Shown one piece after another: positions 46,843 through 57,362 of a stretch of 64,000 nucleotides of DNA. The position numbers were made by a program, and so were the translations under genes. A model generated the notes under the pieces. That model was given only the letters and a program-made list of their open reading frames with translations, did no database searches and was not told the origin of the DNA. The first letter of the stretch is position 1, and every line of letters starts with the position of its first letter. This DNA is from Schistosoma haematobium (Eukaryota; Platyhelminthes; Trematoda; Strigeidida; Schistosomatidae), in contig NC_067202.1 in NCBI RefSeq assembly GCF_000699445.3, positions 8,303,458-8,367,457 of the forward strand. The letters are read 5' to 3'.

Positions 46843-47147
46843 GACAGATGAGGTGAGACTATAATTTATGGATGACATTCGAGCGACGCTAGAGTAACCT
46901 TGAGAGTGTCCACCTGATAACTAGAACCACATGAGGATTATAAACCAGTGTGAGGAAATCGAATAATGATTTACAGTTGATGATTAAACTTCGGAATTAA
47001 ATTTCACGTTTTAATCACGAACTGACATAAGCTATAATGCCAAAACTCTATTTAGCCAATGGATGAGTAAATTTGTTGCCAAAATCCGAGACCTGATATC
47101 TTATACCTGATTGGTTCATCCATAAATTATAACCACGCGACAAATGA
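46843..47147. mobile_element. Merlin-type MITE with 9-bp TSD, copy 3
   Basis: The element proper is 46852-47138 (287 bp), GGTGAGACTATAATTTATGG to CATAAATTATAACCACGC. Flanks are GACAGATGA and GACAAATGA (9 bp, one difference). It is in the opposite orientation to copies 1 and 2. Confidence 0.88.
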
Positions 47148-47465
47148 TTGTGTTCTCATTTGTAACTGCTAAACAGTGTACAAAAAAGATATGACATTAA
47201 ACCGAAAGTCATTTGAGATAAAAATTTACTGCTGAATTATACAAAATTCCTGAATAAACAACAATCTTAATAATTTGTGACTGATTCTGAGATTCAGTTA
47301 TGAAAATTCCGTTTGAAAGCCACCAATCTATTCAGTTAATTTCCAATTCATTGAATTATGTAGTACAAATGTTATCAAAATTATGTGGCGACTAGTATAC
47401 GTGGAAACATTTGAACATACACAAAGATTATCTGAAGAGTGAGTAGCAATAAGACAGATAACTAT
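47148..47465. other. AT-rich DNA, nothing recognised
   Basis: No supported feature. Confidence 0.4.
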
Positions 47466-47661
47466 TTAATTACTGATTGAATTCATGAGTCAACTGAAGC
47501 TAGACCACCACGGAAAACTTGGAAGCAACGGACGACCGTATCATCCTAGTATGGAACTCCTCAGCAGTGCTTCCAGGTTTTCTATGGCGGTGTAGCTTCG
47601 AATGACACATGAATTCAATTGTTAAATTACTACAATCTACACAAAACCCCTCTCCGATTAT
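47466..47661. mobile_element. Headless family B foldback
   Basis: The minus-strand tail and hammerhead (GATA for GAAA) run to CTCCTCAGCAGTGC and continue at once as the plus-strand tail TTCCAGGTTTTC. The six-base stem I sequence CAGTGC is shared by both halves, so the turn occurred in ribozyme stem I. The right terminus is CACAAAACCCCTCTCC. Flanks ATAACTATTT and ATGACTATTT are a possible TSD. Confidence 0.82.
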
Positions 47662-48471
47662 GACTATTTGTCATGAATTTCATACTCTCACATTATTGGA
47701 ATTTCTTTCGTGAATCGATTGATTTGAATAGATATGAATCAGTGGATTATACATTACTTATCTGAAAGTATTGATTAAACTCAGGGCCAAACTTAAACGT
47801 TATGGTTACAGATTGTTAACGAGTATAAAATAGATGCAAAATATTTTTTCAGCGATCCACAATTTTTCATTCCAAATTAATATGTATTATTGAATCTTAT
47901 ACCTTTTAGATACTTATAATGTCATTCTTACATTAACTATACTTCTAAAGCTGATGTGAAAACTGTGTCTTAGATATCTTTTAGGCGAATGAAGTATATC
48001 GTATTTAAATAAATAAAAACCAGTACACACATGTAGGGTTCTTTCAAGTTTAACTTCAGAAATCTGATTTTTTAATTTTCAAATATCTTTCATCAAGTCC
48101 CAGATATGTTACTAAAATGTTTTGTTACAAACGCTTGTCCGATCTGTTATTTTCTATAGTGTAAAGTTGAAAAGTATTTTAATTCGACCCAATGAATAAA
48201 GTTGACTAGGCACCACACTCTCATTTGCCGTAACTATGGAATATTTATCAATAATGTGTGAGTCTACACAATGTCAAGGTTTTTAGCACTTCTTATCTAT
48301 ATATTTTAGAAATGCACTTTTCTCGACTTCTTGATAAACTAGATTATTTAGATATTAATAAGAAGATAACTGTTTAAATGTGTTCAATTATGCTATAATG
48401 TAGGCGAAATTGTATTCAATCGAGAGCTTTTTATCGGAAAACATGAAAAATTATAAACCGTAATCATTGGA
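47662..48471. other. AT-rich DNA, nothing recognised
   Basis: No supported feature. Confidence 0.4.
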
Positions 48472-48796
48472 GTCAATCCGTGTCAAGTAGAGACAGGTAT
48501 CTACCTCAGAAATTGGAAGATGGTCACTCAGTTTCGCGGATTGGTCGACGTTAGACATTAACGTCGTTCGATACCCCCTCTAGTGGTCTAGAGGGTAAGC
48601 GTTCGCATGCAAGACCGAAGGTCCTGAGTTCCGATCTCACGTGCGCGATCGTGGGTACACATTATTGAGGAGTCCCATAGCAGGATAAAACGGCCTTCTA
48701 ATGCTTCCAGGTTTTCAAAGGCGGTCTAACATTGAGCGATTCATGATTTCAATTAAAACTCGACAATTCCCACAACCTCATACTGATAATCATCGT
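48472..48796 (+). repeat. Family B SINE, variant 5' body
   Basis: A 5' body with GTAGAGACAGGTATCTACCT (shared with 31876-32166), head TAGTGGTCTAGAGGGTAAG, B-box-like GAGTTCCGATC, hammerhead decayed (ATTGAGGAGTCCC, TAAAAC, TTC), tail, and end CACAACCTCATACTGATAA. Confidence 0.82.
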
Positions 48797-48904
48797 TTTC
48801 TTTTATTTAAATTGGAATTCAACTTAACTAAACCAAAGCACAGTTAGAAAAAGTTTATACTTGGGATATTTATATTCTGCATCAGTAATGTATTGAATTA
48901 AGAG

Positions 48905-48968
48905 AAGAAGCTTAGTGATAAGGATGCCCGGCTTTTATCATCAGGTTTTAGGTTCTAACCTAACCTGA
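48905..48968 (+). repeat. tRNA-like sequence, probably SINE-derived
   Basis: AGCTTAGTGATAAGGATG resembles an A box and GGTTCTAACCT a B box, with spacing close to that of a tRNA gene. I cannot close an acceptor stem, so it is more likely a decayed SINE head than a working tRNA gene. Confidence 0.35.
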
Positions 48969-49800
48969 CCTAATACAGTTTTGAAGAGAGAATAAAACAA
49001 AGATTGATGTAGAGTAATATGAATTTATTTTATTTCGTTAGGTTTTCATCATGTTGCTTATCCAGTTAGCATCATATATTGTCATACTTGAAAAGTGTTC
49101 TTCCAAACTGAAAACATGAATTTGTAACTGGCTAATGAGTTACATGAAAGTTTCTAGATTGATTGGTTTTAAACATCAGATGAACTCTTCCTTAATGTGA
49201 TAATAATTCATAGTTTCCAATTGTTCATATTTATGACACTAGTACTTTATGCCTATAATTTAGTGAGTTAGACTAAGTCTCAAAACATTAAGCTTAAACA
49301 CTAAGGCATGAAACAAAATGAATGAAAACCACATATTACGTAATGAATCAGGACAATGTATTCACTTGATAAGTTAATAGTGATAACTATCGATAATGGA
49401 CTATTCAATAACGATTGCAAATCTGTTTAACGGAATCCATTGTTCAGTTCAATGTAATTGTTACATTCTTCTGATAAGTAAGGACAGTAAATATGAAAAC
49501 AGTGTTTTCCAGTGCTTTTCCAAAACATTTTTATTTAACTACCCAGTATCAATAGAAAGTTATTTAATGATTCTATAGTTTTATGAATTTCATAATGATT
49601 AAAAAAATATATAATTTACTCTCTAAATGAAACGTCAATTCTTGTTTTTCTAATAATATACTCGGTATGGTTAAAATTTAAGAGCTAACTAGTCAAGAAC
49701 AATGAATTCACTTCAAAGTCAAGAAGTATATATCAAACTAGAATGTTGTCAGTCGAATGTAGATGATTTAATCTACTGACAAAATGTCATTCCATGTCTA
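48969..49800. other. AT-rich DNA, nothing recognised
   Basis: No supported feature. Confidence 0.4.
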
Positions 49801-50040
49801 AATTTAAATTAAGGTATTGGATATTAAGTTTAGAAATAAGGATTAGTGTTAAACTGTAAATGTTAGGGTTAAGATTTAGGTTTAGGACACAGATAAACTA
49901 ACAGTACAATGTAAGCCTGTTCGTAAATTTGAAGTCCTAATCCCAAATCTTGCTTCAAAATTGTAAGACTTAACCGCAATTATTACCTTAAATTTTAAAC
50001 TCTAGATTTTAATCCTAAACTTGAAATCCAATTCCTAGGT
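49801..50040. repeat. Degenerate telomere-like repeats, inverted
   Basis: The left half (49801-49905) carries repeated TTAGG/TTAAG-like units, including GTTAGGGTTAAGATTTAGG. The right half (49925-50040) carries complementary units (AGTCCTAATCCC, TTTTAATCCTAAACTTG). The schistosome telomere repeat is TTAGGG; these are diverged. Confidence 0.45.
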
Positions 50041-50758
50041 GTTTATAAATCAGTCATTGATATTTACTATTTACTGATTGTATTGATGTGCGGTACACAT
50101 CAAGGTCATTTAACAAAATCGTTCTAAGCCAGCATATATTGTTACGTTTTATCGTAACTGTTACTGAGTGATCTGATTTAAGTGTTTAAGAGATGATTAA
50201 CTTACACTATAATCATCTATGAATTGCTCTCATATCTCATTTATTTTTTTCTTCTATTCAGCTTGTTTGTTCACCTCAAGTCATTCAACTTACTTTGCAT
50301 ATTTTAGAAAAAACAATATTATTTTGAATGACACTTTTTTTGTTTAAAGATGAAATTTACTTTCATTGTCCAATGTCATTTAATTCTGTTATTCACATCA
50401 TAACAATGAATAACAATGAATAAAAAAATTTTAACAGATTGTAATATTTTAATAAAGGTTTCACAGAAATACAATATATGACGTTGTATAGCATGATAGA
50501 TCAGTTGGTTTGTTGCCAAGTTTTATCAACAACAACAACAATAATAATAATAACAAAATGTTTACTTTTGCAGTATGGATTATTCACTAATTGTATTTGT
50601 ATAATCAGATTATTCAAATTGAAGTGATGTATTTACACTCATGGAGAGAATAACTTAAACATTAATTGACAGTTATTGTATTGTTCGTTCATTCAGTCAT
50701 TGTCAATTAGATGCCTGAAGTAAATAGTTCTCAAGTCATTGTGGAAGACAATTGTTTA
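50041..50758. other. AT-rich DNA with ACA/ATA microsatellite
   Basis: An ACAACAACAATAATAATAA run is at about 50526-50553. Otherwise nothing is recognised. Confidence 0.4.
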
Positions 50759-51175
50759 TGATCAGAAGGGGTTCTTGTGAAGATTTTAGAAAACCCCTTC
50801 TAATAATAATCATTTGATCACTAGTGACTGACTTCAAGAGATACTCCTGGAGTTCTAGTGAGAAGTCGTTACCAGTGGAGTTCAACCAGGTCTGTTGTGA
50901 GATATCAGCTCACTGACGACAATGGTGTACGGTGGAGCAACTTCGTGGATTGGCTGAAGTTAGACATTACCACCGTTGGATACCGGCTCAGTGGTCTAGT
51001 TGGTTAAGCGCCTGGCGCGAGACTTATAGGTCCTGGGTTCGAATCTCGTGGGGTGCAGGATCGTGTGTGTGCACTGCTGAGGAGTCTCATACTACGACGA
51101 AACGGCCGTTCAGTGCTTGCAGGTTTTCCGTGGTGGTCTAGCTTCAATTGACTCATGATTTCAATCAGTGAAATT
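50759..51175 (+). repeat. Family B SINE, full 5' body with near-intact ribozyme
   Basis: A mini foldback ATCAGAAGGGGTT...AAAACCCCTTCT (50761-50805) precedes the 5' body (CACTAGTGACTGACTTCAAG), tRNA head (GGCTCAGTGGTCTAGTTGG; B box GGGTTCGAATC at about 51036), hammerhead and tail. The 3' terminus CACAAAACCCC is missing, so the copy is truncated on the right. Confidence 0.88.
51071..51116 (+). ncRNA. Hammerhead ribozyme, family B, GTT cleavage triplet
   Basis: Stem I GCACTG/CAGTGC (6 perfect pairs), core CTGAGGA, shortened stem II GTC...GAC, GAAA (51099-51102), stem III CGGCCG, triplet GTT (51108-51110). NUH triplets such as GUU are cleavable, though usually slower than GUC. Confidence 0.8.
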
Positions 51176-51482
51176 GTTTATAAGTCAAACAATTGAAAAC
51201 TGTAGTTTATGCTTGTTATATTTGGATTCCGCCAAGTTATAATTCAAATTGTTTTAATGGCATAACTCAGTAACAGTTTTCATGCGTTTTGTAATCACAT
51301 TTGTATCTCACTGTATGCCAGATGGCGCTAAGTTGTGTAACCTACTAATCAATTTCTGTGAATTGAATGGATTATCTATTCTAAACAGGTTACCATTACA
51401 ATTGTTTAAGTTATCCCACAACACTAACACTAATTTTTACTTCGCTGTTTTAAATCCTTAGCTGTAGGTAAGTAACCTAACA
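51176..51482. other. AT-rich DNA, nothing recognised
   Basis: No supported feature. Confidence 0.4.
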
Positions 51483-51775
51483 GGTGAGACTATAATTTAT
51501 GGATGACATTCGAGCGACGCTAGACTGACCTTGAGAGTGTCCATCTAAAATAATTAGAACCATATGAGGATTATAAACCAGTATGAGGAATGAGAATTAT
51601 GATATACAGTTGTTGGTTAAAGTTATGAATTAGATTTAGGATTTTTATCACAAACTGACACCAGCTAAAATGCAAAAAGGCTATTTAGACAAATGAATGA
51701 GTGAATTTGGCGCCAAAATACAAGACATGCTATTTTATGCCTAATTAGTTCATCCATAAATCACATAGTCTCGCC
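51483..51775. mobile_element. Merlin-type MITE, copy 4
   Basis: GGTGAGACTATAATTTATGG on the left and AAATCACATAGTCTCGCC on the right, 293 bp, closely similar to copy 3 inside (GATGACATTCGAGCGACGCT). I see no convincing TSD. Confidence 0.85.
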
Positions 51776-52431
51776 GCATCAACTTTACCATTATTTCTTC
51801 ATATAAAATAGCTAACTTCATTACTATCCACTTAATCAGTAATTTCAATCTACAATGTTAATTATATAGTATTGAATAGTTTAATTAGGTAGTAATGGGA
51901 AATTCACTGTATAAAATATCATTTTCCAAAAAAAATCCTTTACTATTATGTAAATGAAGTAGAAATGATTTGCATCATCTTAATTTAAATAAATCAAGTC
52001 AAAGGTCAAAAATAAGCTGGTAACATTTATTATTATCATTATTTTGTTGTAATGCCGCAACAAAATGAAATGCCTGTGTTCAACATATCTAGTCTATATA
52101 CTAATTATAAGATGTGTAAGAATGTACCAATACATTGAACTATTATAGATTAGAAACTATACTTCAATAAATAAGTTTATATAATGCCGCCTTTAATTTT
52201 AATCAAATCTTAACCATTATTTATTACTTAAGGTAGACAATTCAATGATTCATCAGGATAGTTACTTTTGTTCTTAATATAAAAAAAAGCCAAAGATCAA
52301 ATATCACTATATGGAAATTAAATTTACAATGATTAGTTGCCTTTGTTTAAATGTTAAAATTGTTTGAGTACTTGGTAACATAGAATATTGATCCAAGTCA
52401 ATAAAGTCTATAACCAACTTACTATATGCAT

Positions 52432-52433
<2 letters not shown>
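51776..52433. other. AT-rich DNA, nothing recognised
   Basis: No supported feature. Confidence 0.4.

Positions 52434-52477
<44 letters not shown>
52434..52477. repeat. (TA)n microsatellite
   Basis: About 22 AT dinucleotides. A second (TA)n run lies at 52897-52924 and a TG/GC-rich run at about 52623-52672. Confidence 0.95.
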
Positions 52478-52478
<1 letters not shown>

Positions 52479-52898
52479 TTTAATGGTTCTGTTTAGTACG
52501 GATTATGATTGTTATATTTTTGGTAAATTAGAAGCAAATGACACAATATTCTATTTGAGTAAATAAATGTATAAAATAGTTAAGAGAAAATGTTGTATTC
52601 ATCCTGATGTTTGTTAGATCATTGTGTGTGTGTGTGCGTGTGCATGCGTGTGCAAGTGCATGCATGTTTGCATTTGCTAACATGTGAATCTAGTTTCAAT
52701 ATAAAAATTAAAATTCGTTGATTAAGGAAAGAAATGTTAAAGTTGATCGATTATTTTTGGCCTCATATCGATTTTTTCTATAGTTTATTTAAATTTGAAT
52801 TTAAATAAATAATCATGTTTACACATGTGTGAAGGTACATACACACCTGTTTGGTTTAAACTATATAAGTTCAGTAATGTAGAAATATGACGTAAGAT

Positions 52899-52931
<33 letters not shown>

Positions 52932-53147
52932 ACCTAGTGTCAATACTGGAATCGCTATTTGTATAGCAACAGTAATGAGCTTTCTATATTGAATGGTAAC
53001 CAATATAATGTTTAAATTCACATGGTATTGTTTGTTTGAATCTTCTCATTGATGTTTACCACTGCGATTGATCAATCTCTTATTGGAATTTGTGCATACT
53101 GTACGGATTGAATTGATATAGCCTTAAGTCACAAGTATTATGTGCAA
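52478..53147. other. AT-rich DNA with dinucleotide runs
   Basis: Contains the TG-rich run and the second (TA)n run. From about 53025 it includes the module that also precedes other family A SINEs (TGTGCATACTGTACGG). Confidence 0.45.
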
Positions 53148-53245
53148 AGATGGATAGTGGCTAGCAGTGGAATCCAGGATGCGCGTTTTGTTCTATTTGG
53201 GACTCGTTAGCTGGATGTACCTAAACCTCAGAGTTGATGTTTGTC
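53148..53245 (-). repeat. Hammerhead SINE family A, decayed
   Basis: Minus-strand tail (complement of AAAGATGGATAGTGGCTAGC) and ribozyme remnant with CTAACGA for CTGANGA, CAAAAC for CGAAAC and ATC for GTC. The linker is partly present. Confidence 0.82.
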
Positions 53246-54024
53246 TAGTTCTTATCATAAATTCAATTTCACTGATTACGTTGTAATATGGCCACTAGCT
53301 AGTATAATATGACTTATATTCAAGGGAAGATAGCACCCATTAAATGGAAAGAATAAAATTGATACTAGAAACTGACTTAAGTGTGAATAGTATAAGAGAT
53401 AGACGTCTCCTTAGGTTTCCGGATATGCGTGGATGATTAGTGTTGGTTGTCCCAAAGATTAGGTGTATGGGCTGAAGTCAACTACCTGTAATCTTTTTAC
53501 TTTAAAGTATGGTGTGTGTGATATTGGGTCATTTAGACAAATAATTACATTTGAATTTTATCGGCAGAATTCATTGTGTTTCAATGGTTTGAAAGACAGG
53601 AGTTTTCAGTGATCAATAAGTGTAGGTAAACTAGAGTGATTAAGATTACGTTGTAACAAGTTAAACGAATTTGACAACCATCCAAAAACGTCTGAAGACC
53701 TGTTTTACATTACTTTGAATATCTTAAGTAGCATACTTCTAGAACTTTTTGAGTGTAAAGCAAGAACGACTAAACCTGGGTCTGCGTATTATCCTAACGA
53801 ACTGTTCAGTTTGAATCTTAAAATACACACTCAACAATTTTATTAGTATTTTGCAGTGTATTCTGTATCATTAGTTATTTATGTCTCTTCTATCCACTTA
53901 CCAAACCAACTACCGACAGAACATAAATTGCCATTAAAAATTCACGAAAATCTTATTTCTAAGAAAACGACTAACGACAACATTGCAGTCTGCACTTTTG
54001 AATCCTGTTGCCTAAAATTATTTT
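53246..54024. other. AT-rich DNA, nothing recognised
   Basis: No supported feature. Confidence 0.4.
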
Positions 54025-55060
54025 TAATTCCTTGAGTTTGTCAGTATGTCGAAGGAAGGCCGTATTGAACCTATGCAATGCTTTTTGTCCAGTTTTCCAA
54101 TGATTCTTTATCTTCAGTTTCATCTAGGCAACCACCAGGTGGTGATCTGAAGCTATATTAGCTTCTTTCTTTATTCTCGCGTCTTCAGTTGACCTTCTGA
54201 ATGCAGATATGATCGACCTGGTTCTCCGTAAGGTGGTCTGGTGAGACCCATATATTTTTGTTTGTGCCTTTGTGTGGGAATATTGTTCCGCTTATAACCA
54301 TTTTGTTGAATACACAAGAGTTTGCAAATGTCTCGCCTTTCTCGTTCCTTTCTCCTAGTTCATGTTGTTCCATGATATCTTCATACTTGGTGTTGTCCAC
54401 TCAGACCTTGACGTTTAGGTCTGACATCAGTATGGTCAGTTCCTTTCCTTGGAACTACTCTACAACTGATTACAGCCTCTCATAAAACTGGTCTTCATCG
54501 TCTTTACTGTTATCACTGCTGGGTGCACAGCACTGAATAACGTTCATTTTAATCCCTTCTTTGTTTTGAAGCATGCTTTGACGATTCTGAGTCCATGAGA
54601 TTCCCATCCTATAAGTGCCTTTTGTGTTTCTTTAGACATAATCAGTGCAGCTTCCTGTGTGTACAAAGTATTTTCTTTTTCATGATCTAAGTCCGACAGT
54701 ATCTTTCTTGAATTTAATCTTTTATGTCAAGCTTGGTTCCAACGGGTTTCACCGATTCTGGGAACCACCAATTTGTATTTTCCCATTTCCGTAACTATTT
54801 GATTAGTCCTCACGGTCTTCCAAATTGTCCGGACATTCCATTGGCCTTGCAACTTGCGAAGAATATCGACTTTCACCTTGAGGCATCCTAACTCTTCTAA
54901 ATGAATATCCACCAAATCCAGGGGTAGAGTTTAAGTGGTTCAAATGATTTGTTCTGGTTAGAATTTTTTGGAAAGGTTTCTTTCTACGGGATGAAATTGC
55001 TTACCTCATACCTAGTCCTTCTCTTTAAGCCATGCTTGAGACCGGTAGTAACAGTAGGAA
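54025..55060 (-). mobile_element. RTE 5' third with endonuclease remnants, minus strand
   Basis: Covers the region equivalent to about 5560-6610 of the full element: 5' UTR (complement of TCTACGGGATGAAATTGC), endonuclease start (complement near 54830) and end (IMEQHELGERNEKGE, VSPDHLTENQVDHICI on the minus strand). Several indels break the frame. It reads in one frame across the point where the full-length copy has its frameshift. The RT is absent. Confidence 0.88.
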
Positions 55061-55740
55061 GAGCTTCAGGATACACTAAGAAAATGGAAAATATTAGATT
55101 AGAATTAAATAACCAGATAGTAATCGAATCATTCCCGAGTAATAGATAAAAATATAGAAATTCATGATTTATAAAATACAAATATATATGCATACACATA
55201 CAAATATTGAAGCAATTCAGGCAAAATGCCAAGTAATAAGACTGAAAAAAATTCGAGTGCTTTAACTATAAAACAATGAGTTGGGTAATAAAGTTTCAGT
55301 AAAATTAAAAACTATATTATAAATAACTGTCAAGATATGAGATATTCAGCAAAAGAATAATTTATTCCTCGATGTTACTCTTTCTGTATAATTATATATA
55401 TCAGCTTGAATTAATGAAGGACAATATAAATCAAGCAAACTCTGTACTTCTATTGAGGAACCTAGATTCTCAGAAATCACTTGACAAACTTTTTATGTTT
55501 GTAATTTAATTATGGAAATGTGAATTTCTCATTTCCGCGGCAAAAGCACCCATTTTTACTTTCAGTTTGTGTTTCACACCTGAAAGGCTTTTAGAAGTCA
55601 TTGGTTCGTTTGCCCTTTTAGTGCTCTATTTTGTGGCGCTTTCAAGGACATTTTTGTATTGTAGATACTACGCGTGTGTTGAGTGCTTGTCATTTGTTCT
55701 TTTGGCCTGCATGTAGAATTACATGTTTTCCGTGCTGACT
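55061..55740. other. AT-rich DNA, nothing recognised
   Basis: No supported feature. Confidence 0.4.
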
Positions 55741-55775
55741 CTCTTCTTCTTCTTCTTCTTCTTCTTCTTCTTCTA
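55741..55775. repeat. (CTT)n microsatellite
   Basis: About eleven CTT triplets. Open frames through it on either strand encode only Leu or Arg runs. Confidence 0.95.
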
Positions 55776-56142
55776 GTTGCCAGGGCTGGCACACAGAGGG
55801 ATAGCTTAGCTTCGTCGTATTATTGTGTTTCCAGTAAACATTTGTTTGCCGCTACTAAAGTGATACCATAATATCTCGAACATAGCAACTTCGCAAAATA
55901 TACTGGCATTTTTTGTATAAATCAGTCATATTTTGAAAGCGGTATATGTTTAAACCCGATTTACACTTTAGAGACTTTAACCATTGACAATTGAAATCCA
56001 AGAACCAAATTCGCTTATTACTGTTTACTTGGATCTTCCTATCGTTATTTGGCACTTCAATTGTCCAGTCTCTTATAGGCATATATGAATACTGTGCATA
56101 TTGCCTCGATATTGCCTTAATTCACAAGCATTATAATCAAGG

Positions 56143-56327
56143 ATGGATAGTACATAAGTATCTGAACAGCTAAGTGGACAAGGCGATGGCTTTTGAAATG
56201 AACGGTACTGGATTCGAGTTTTATATTGAACACCAACTCTGAGGTTCAGGTACATCCATCTGACGAGTATCAAATAGGATGAAACGTGCGTCAAACTGGA
56301 TTCCATTACTAGCCACTATCCATCTTC
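56143..56327 (+). repeat. Hammerhead SINE family A, full unit
   Basis: A left remnant AAGGATGGATAGT, tRNA head CAGCTAAGTGGACAAGGCG, B-box-like TGGATTCGAGT, linker and hammerhead follow in order. The ribozyme keeps CTGACGA, GAAA and GTC. Stem II is weak, stem I has ATCCAT opposite AAACTGGAT, and AAA follows the triplet. It is preceded by the recurring module (CCTTAATTCACAAGC). Confidence 0.85.
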
Positions 56328-56884
56328 GCTTTTAATCCAAGAGTTGTTTAAACAGAAAACAGTTGATTATAAACTTGTCTTAATCATGACTTAATATGTT
56401 TCTCATATACAAAAATATTCCGATTTATTCTACGTTCTTGATTATTTATTTGATTTGTTACTCATTCTAAATTTTCGATTAATTACATTAACCCCCAGTG
56501 TTTCTTCTATCTCATAAACTATTCAATTTATAAGTGTTTACTGCAAATTAAGTAGTCGATTTTCTGATCAAAACTATAAGGAAAATCACATTCTTATAAT
56601 AAACAATTTGTTTATAAGCTAATAGTGTAATACACGTTTATTAGATTGTTTAACTATAAAAATGAATAAATTGAACAAGATGTTGTTTTTCTTTTCGTTG
56701 AATTCATCTTTTGTAACTTTATATGTAAATTAAACTAAGCAAGTATTTCAGTTATAGGCTAAGACTATTCATCAGTGTTTAGTGAAAACTCTTAGATATA
56801 CTATAAAGTATAACATCTTGAACTGGAGTTCACATAGAAGTATTTTGACTTTCCTGTTGTTGATATTATGAAAATTAAATGCAC

Positions 56885-57060
56885 TATTTTCATTGGTATA
56901 TGGGCATATTGAGCGTACTTCGCCAATATTGACATCAGTGTCTAATGAGTTGGTATTTTTGAAGTGAAAGGTATTGAGTTAGCGTTCTAATGTAAAGAAT
57001 ATCACCAAAATAATACAATGATGTCCAGTAAAAAAGTCCCAAGTAAAACAAAATATGAAT
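56885..57060 (+). repeat. Very old family A relative
   Basis: GGGCATATTGAGCGTACTTC recalls the module beside family A. TTTTTGAAGTGAAAGGTATTG recalls the head, and AAAAGTCCCAAGTAAAACAA a decayed hammerhead with GTCCCAAAT...GAAAC. Confidence 0.35.
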
Positions 57061-57265
57061 ATCATGAATTTCACTACCAAAAATACATATTTTGACGAAA
57101 AGATGAAATTAATTTGTCAATCTGCTATTCAATAACACAACAAAAAGACAGGATTCTTTTATCACTTCATCTTTGCTTCTTCTTTTTTTCTGTTTTACAT
57201 TCTTCTGTAACATAAAATATCAACATTCAATGATAGCTAGATCATCTTCAATATTGTCTTCAAAG

Positions 57266-57362
57266 ATATGAAATAGAACGTGAAGAAGCTGGACAAGCAA
57301 TACGTAGAATAGAAGAACGTATGCAAGAATTAGAAGCTAGAGCATCGGATCTATTAGAATAT
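57266..57362 (+). CDS. Host gene, coiled-coil exon
   Basis: A 97-nt exon bounded by a TTGTCTTCAAAG acceptor and an AATAT|GTAAGT donor. One leading base completes a codon, then 32 codons read YEIEREEAGQAIRRIEER, then MQELEARASDLLEY, a highly charged heptad-like helix. This continues naturally the helix that starts as MEELLKRQKK at the end of the 37014-37964 exon. The phases do not match, however: that exon ends in phase 0, whereas this one needs two bases from its predecessor. A direct join would give an immediate stop. One or more small exons of total length 2 mod 3 would resolve this. The gene continues beyond, but the next exon was not found. Confidence 0.6.

Noticed and set aside
55598..55792. 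Arg-rich 64-codon minus-strand frame
   Set aside because: Produced by the (CTT)n microsatellite.
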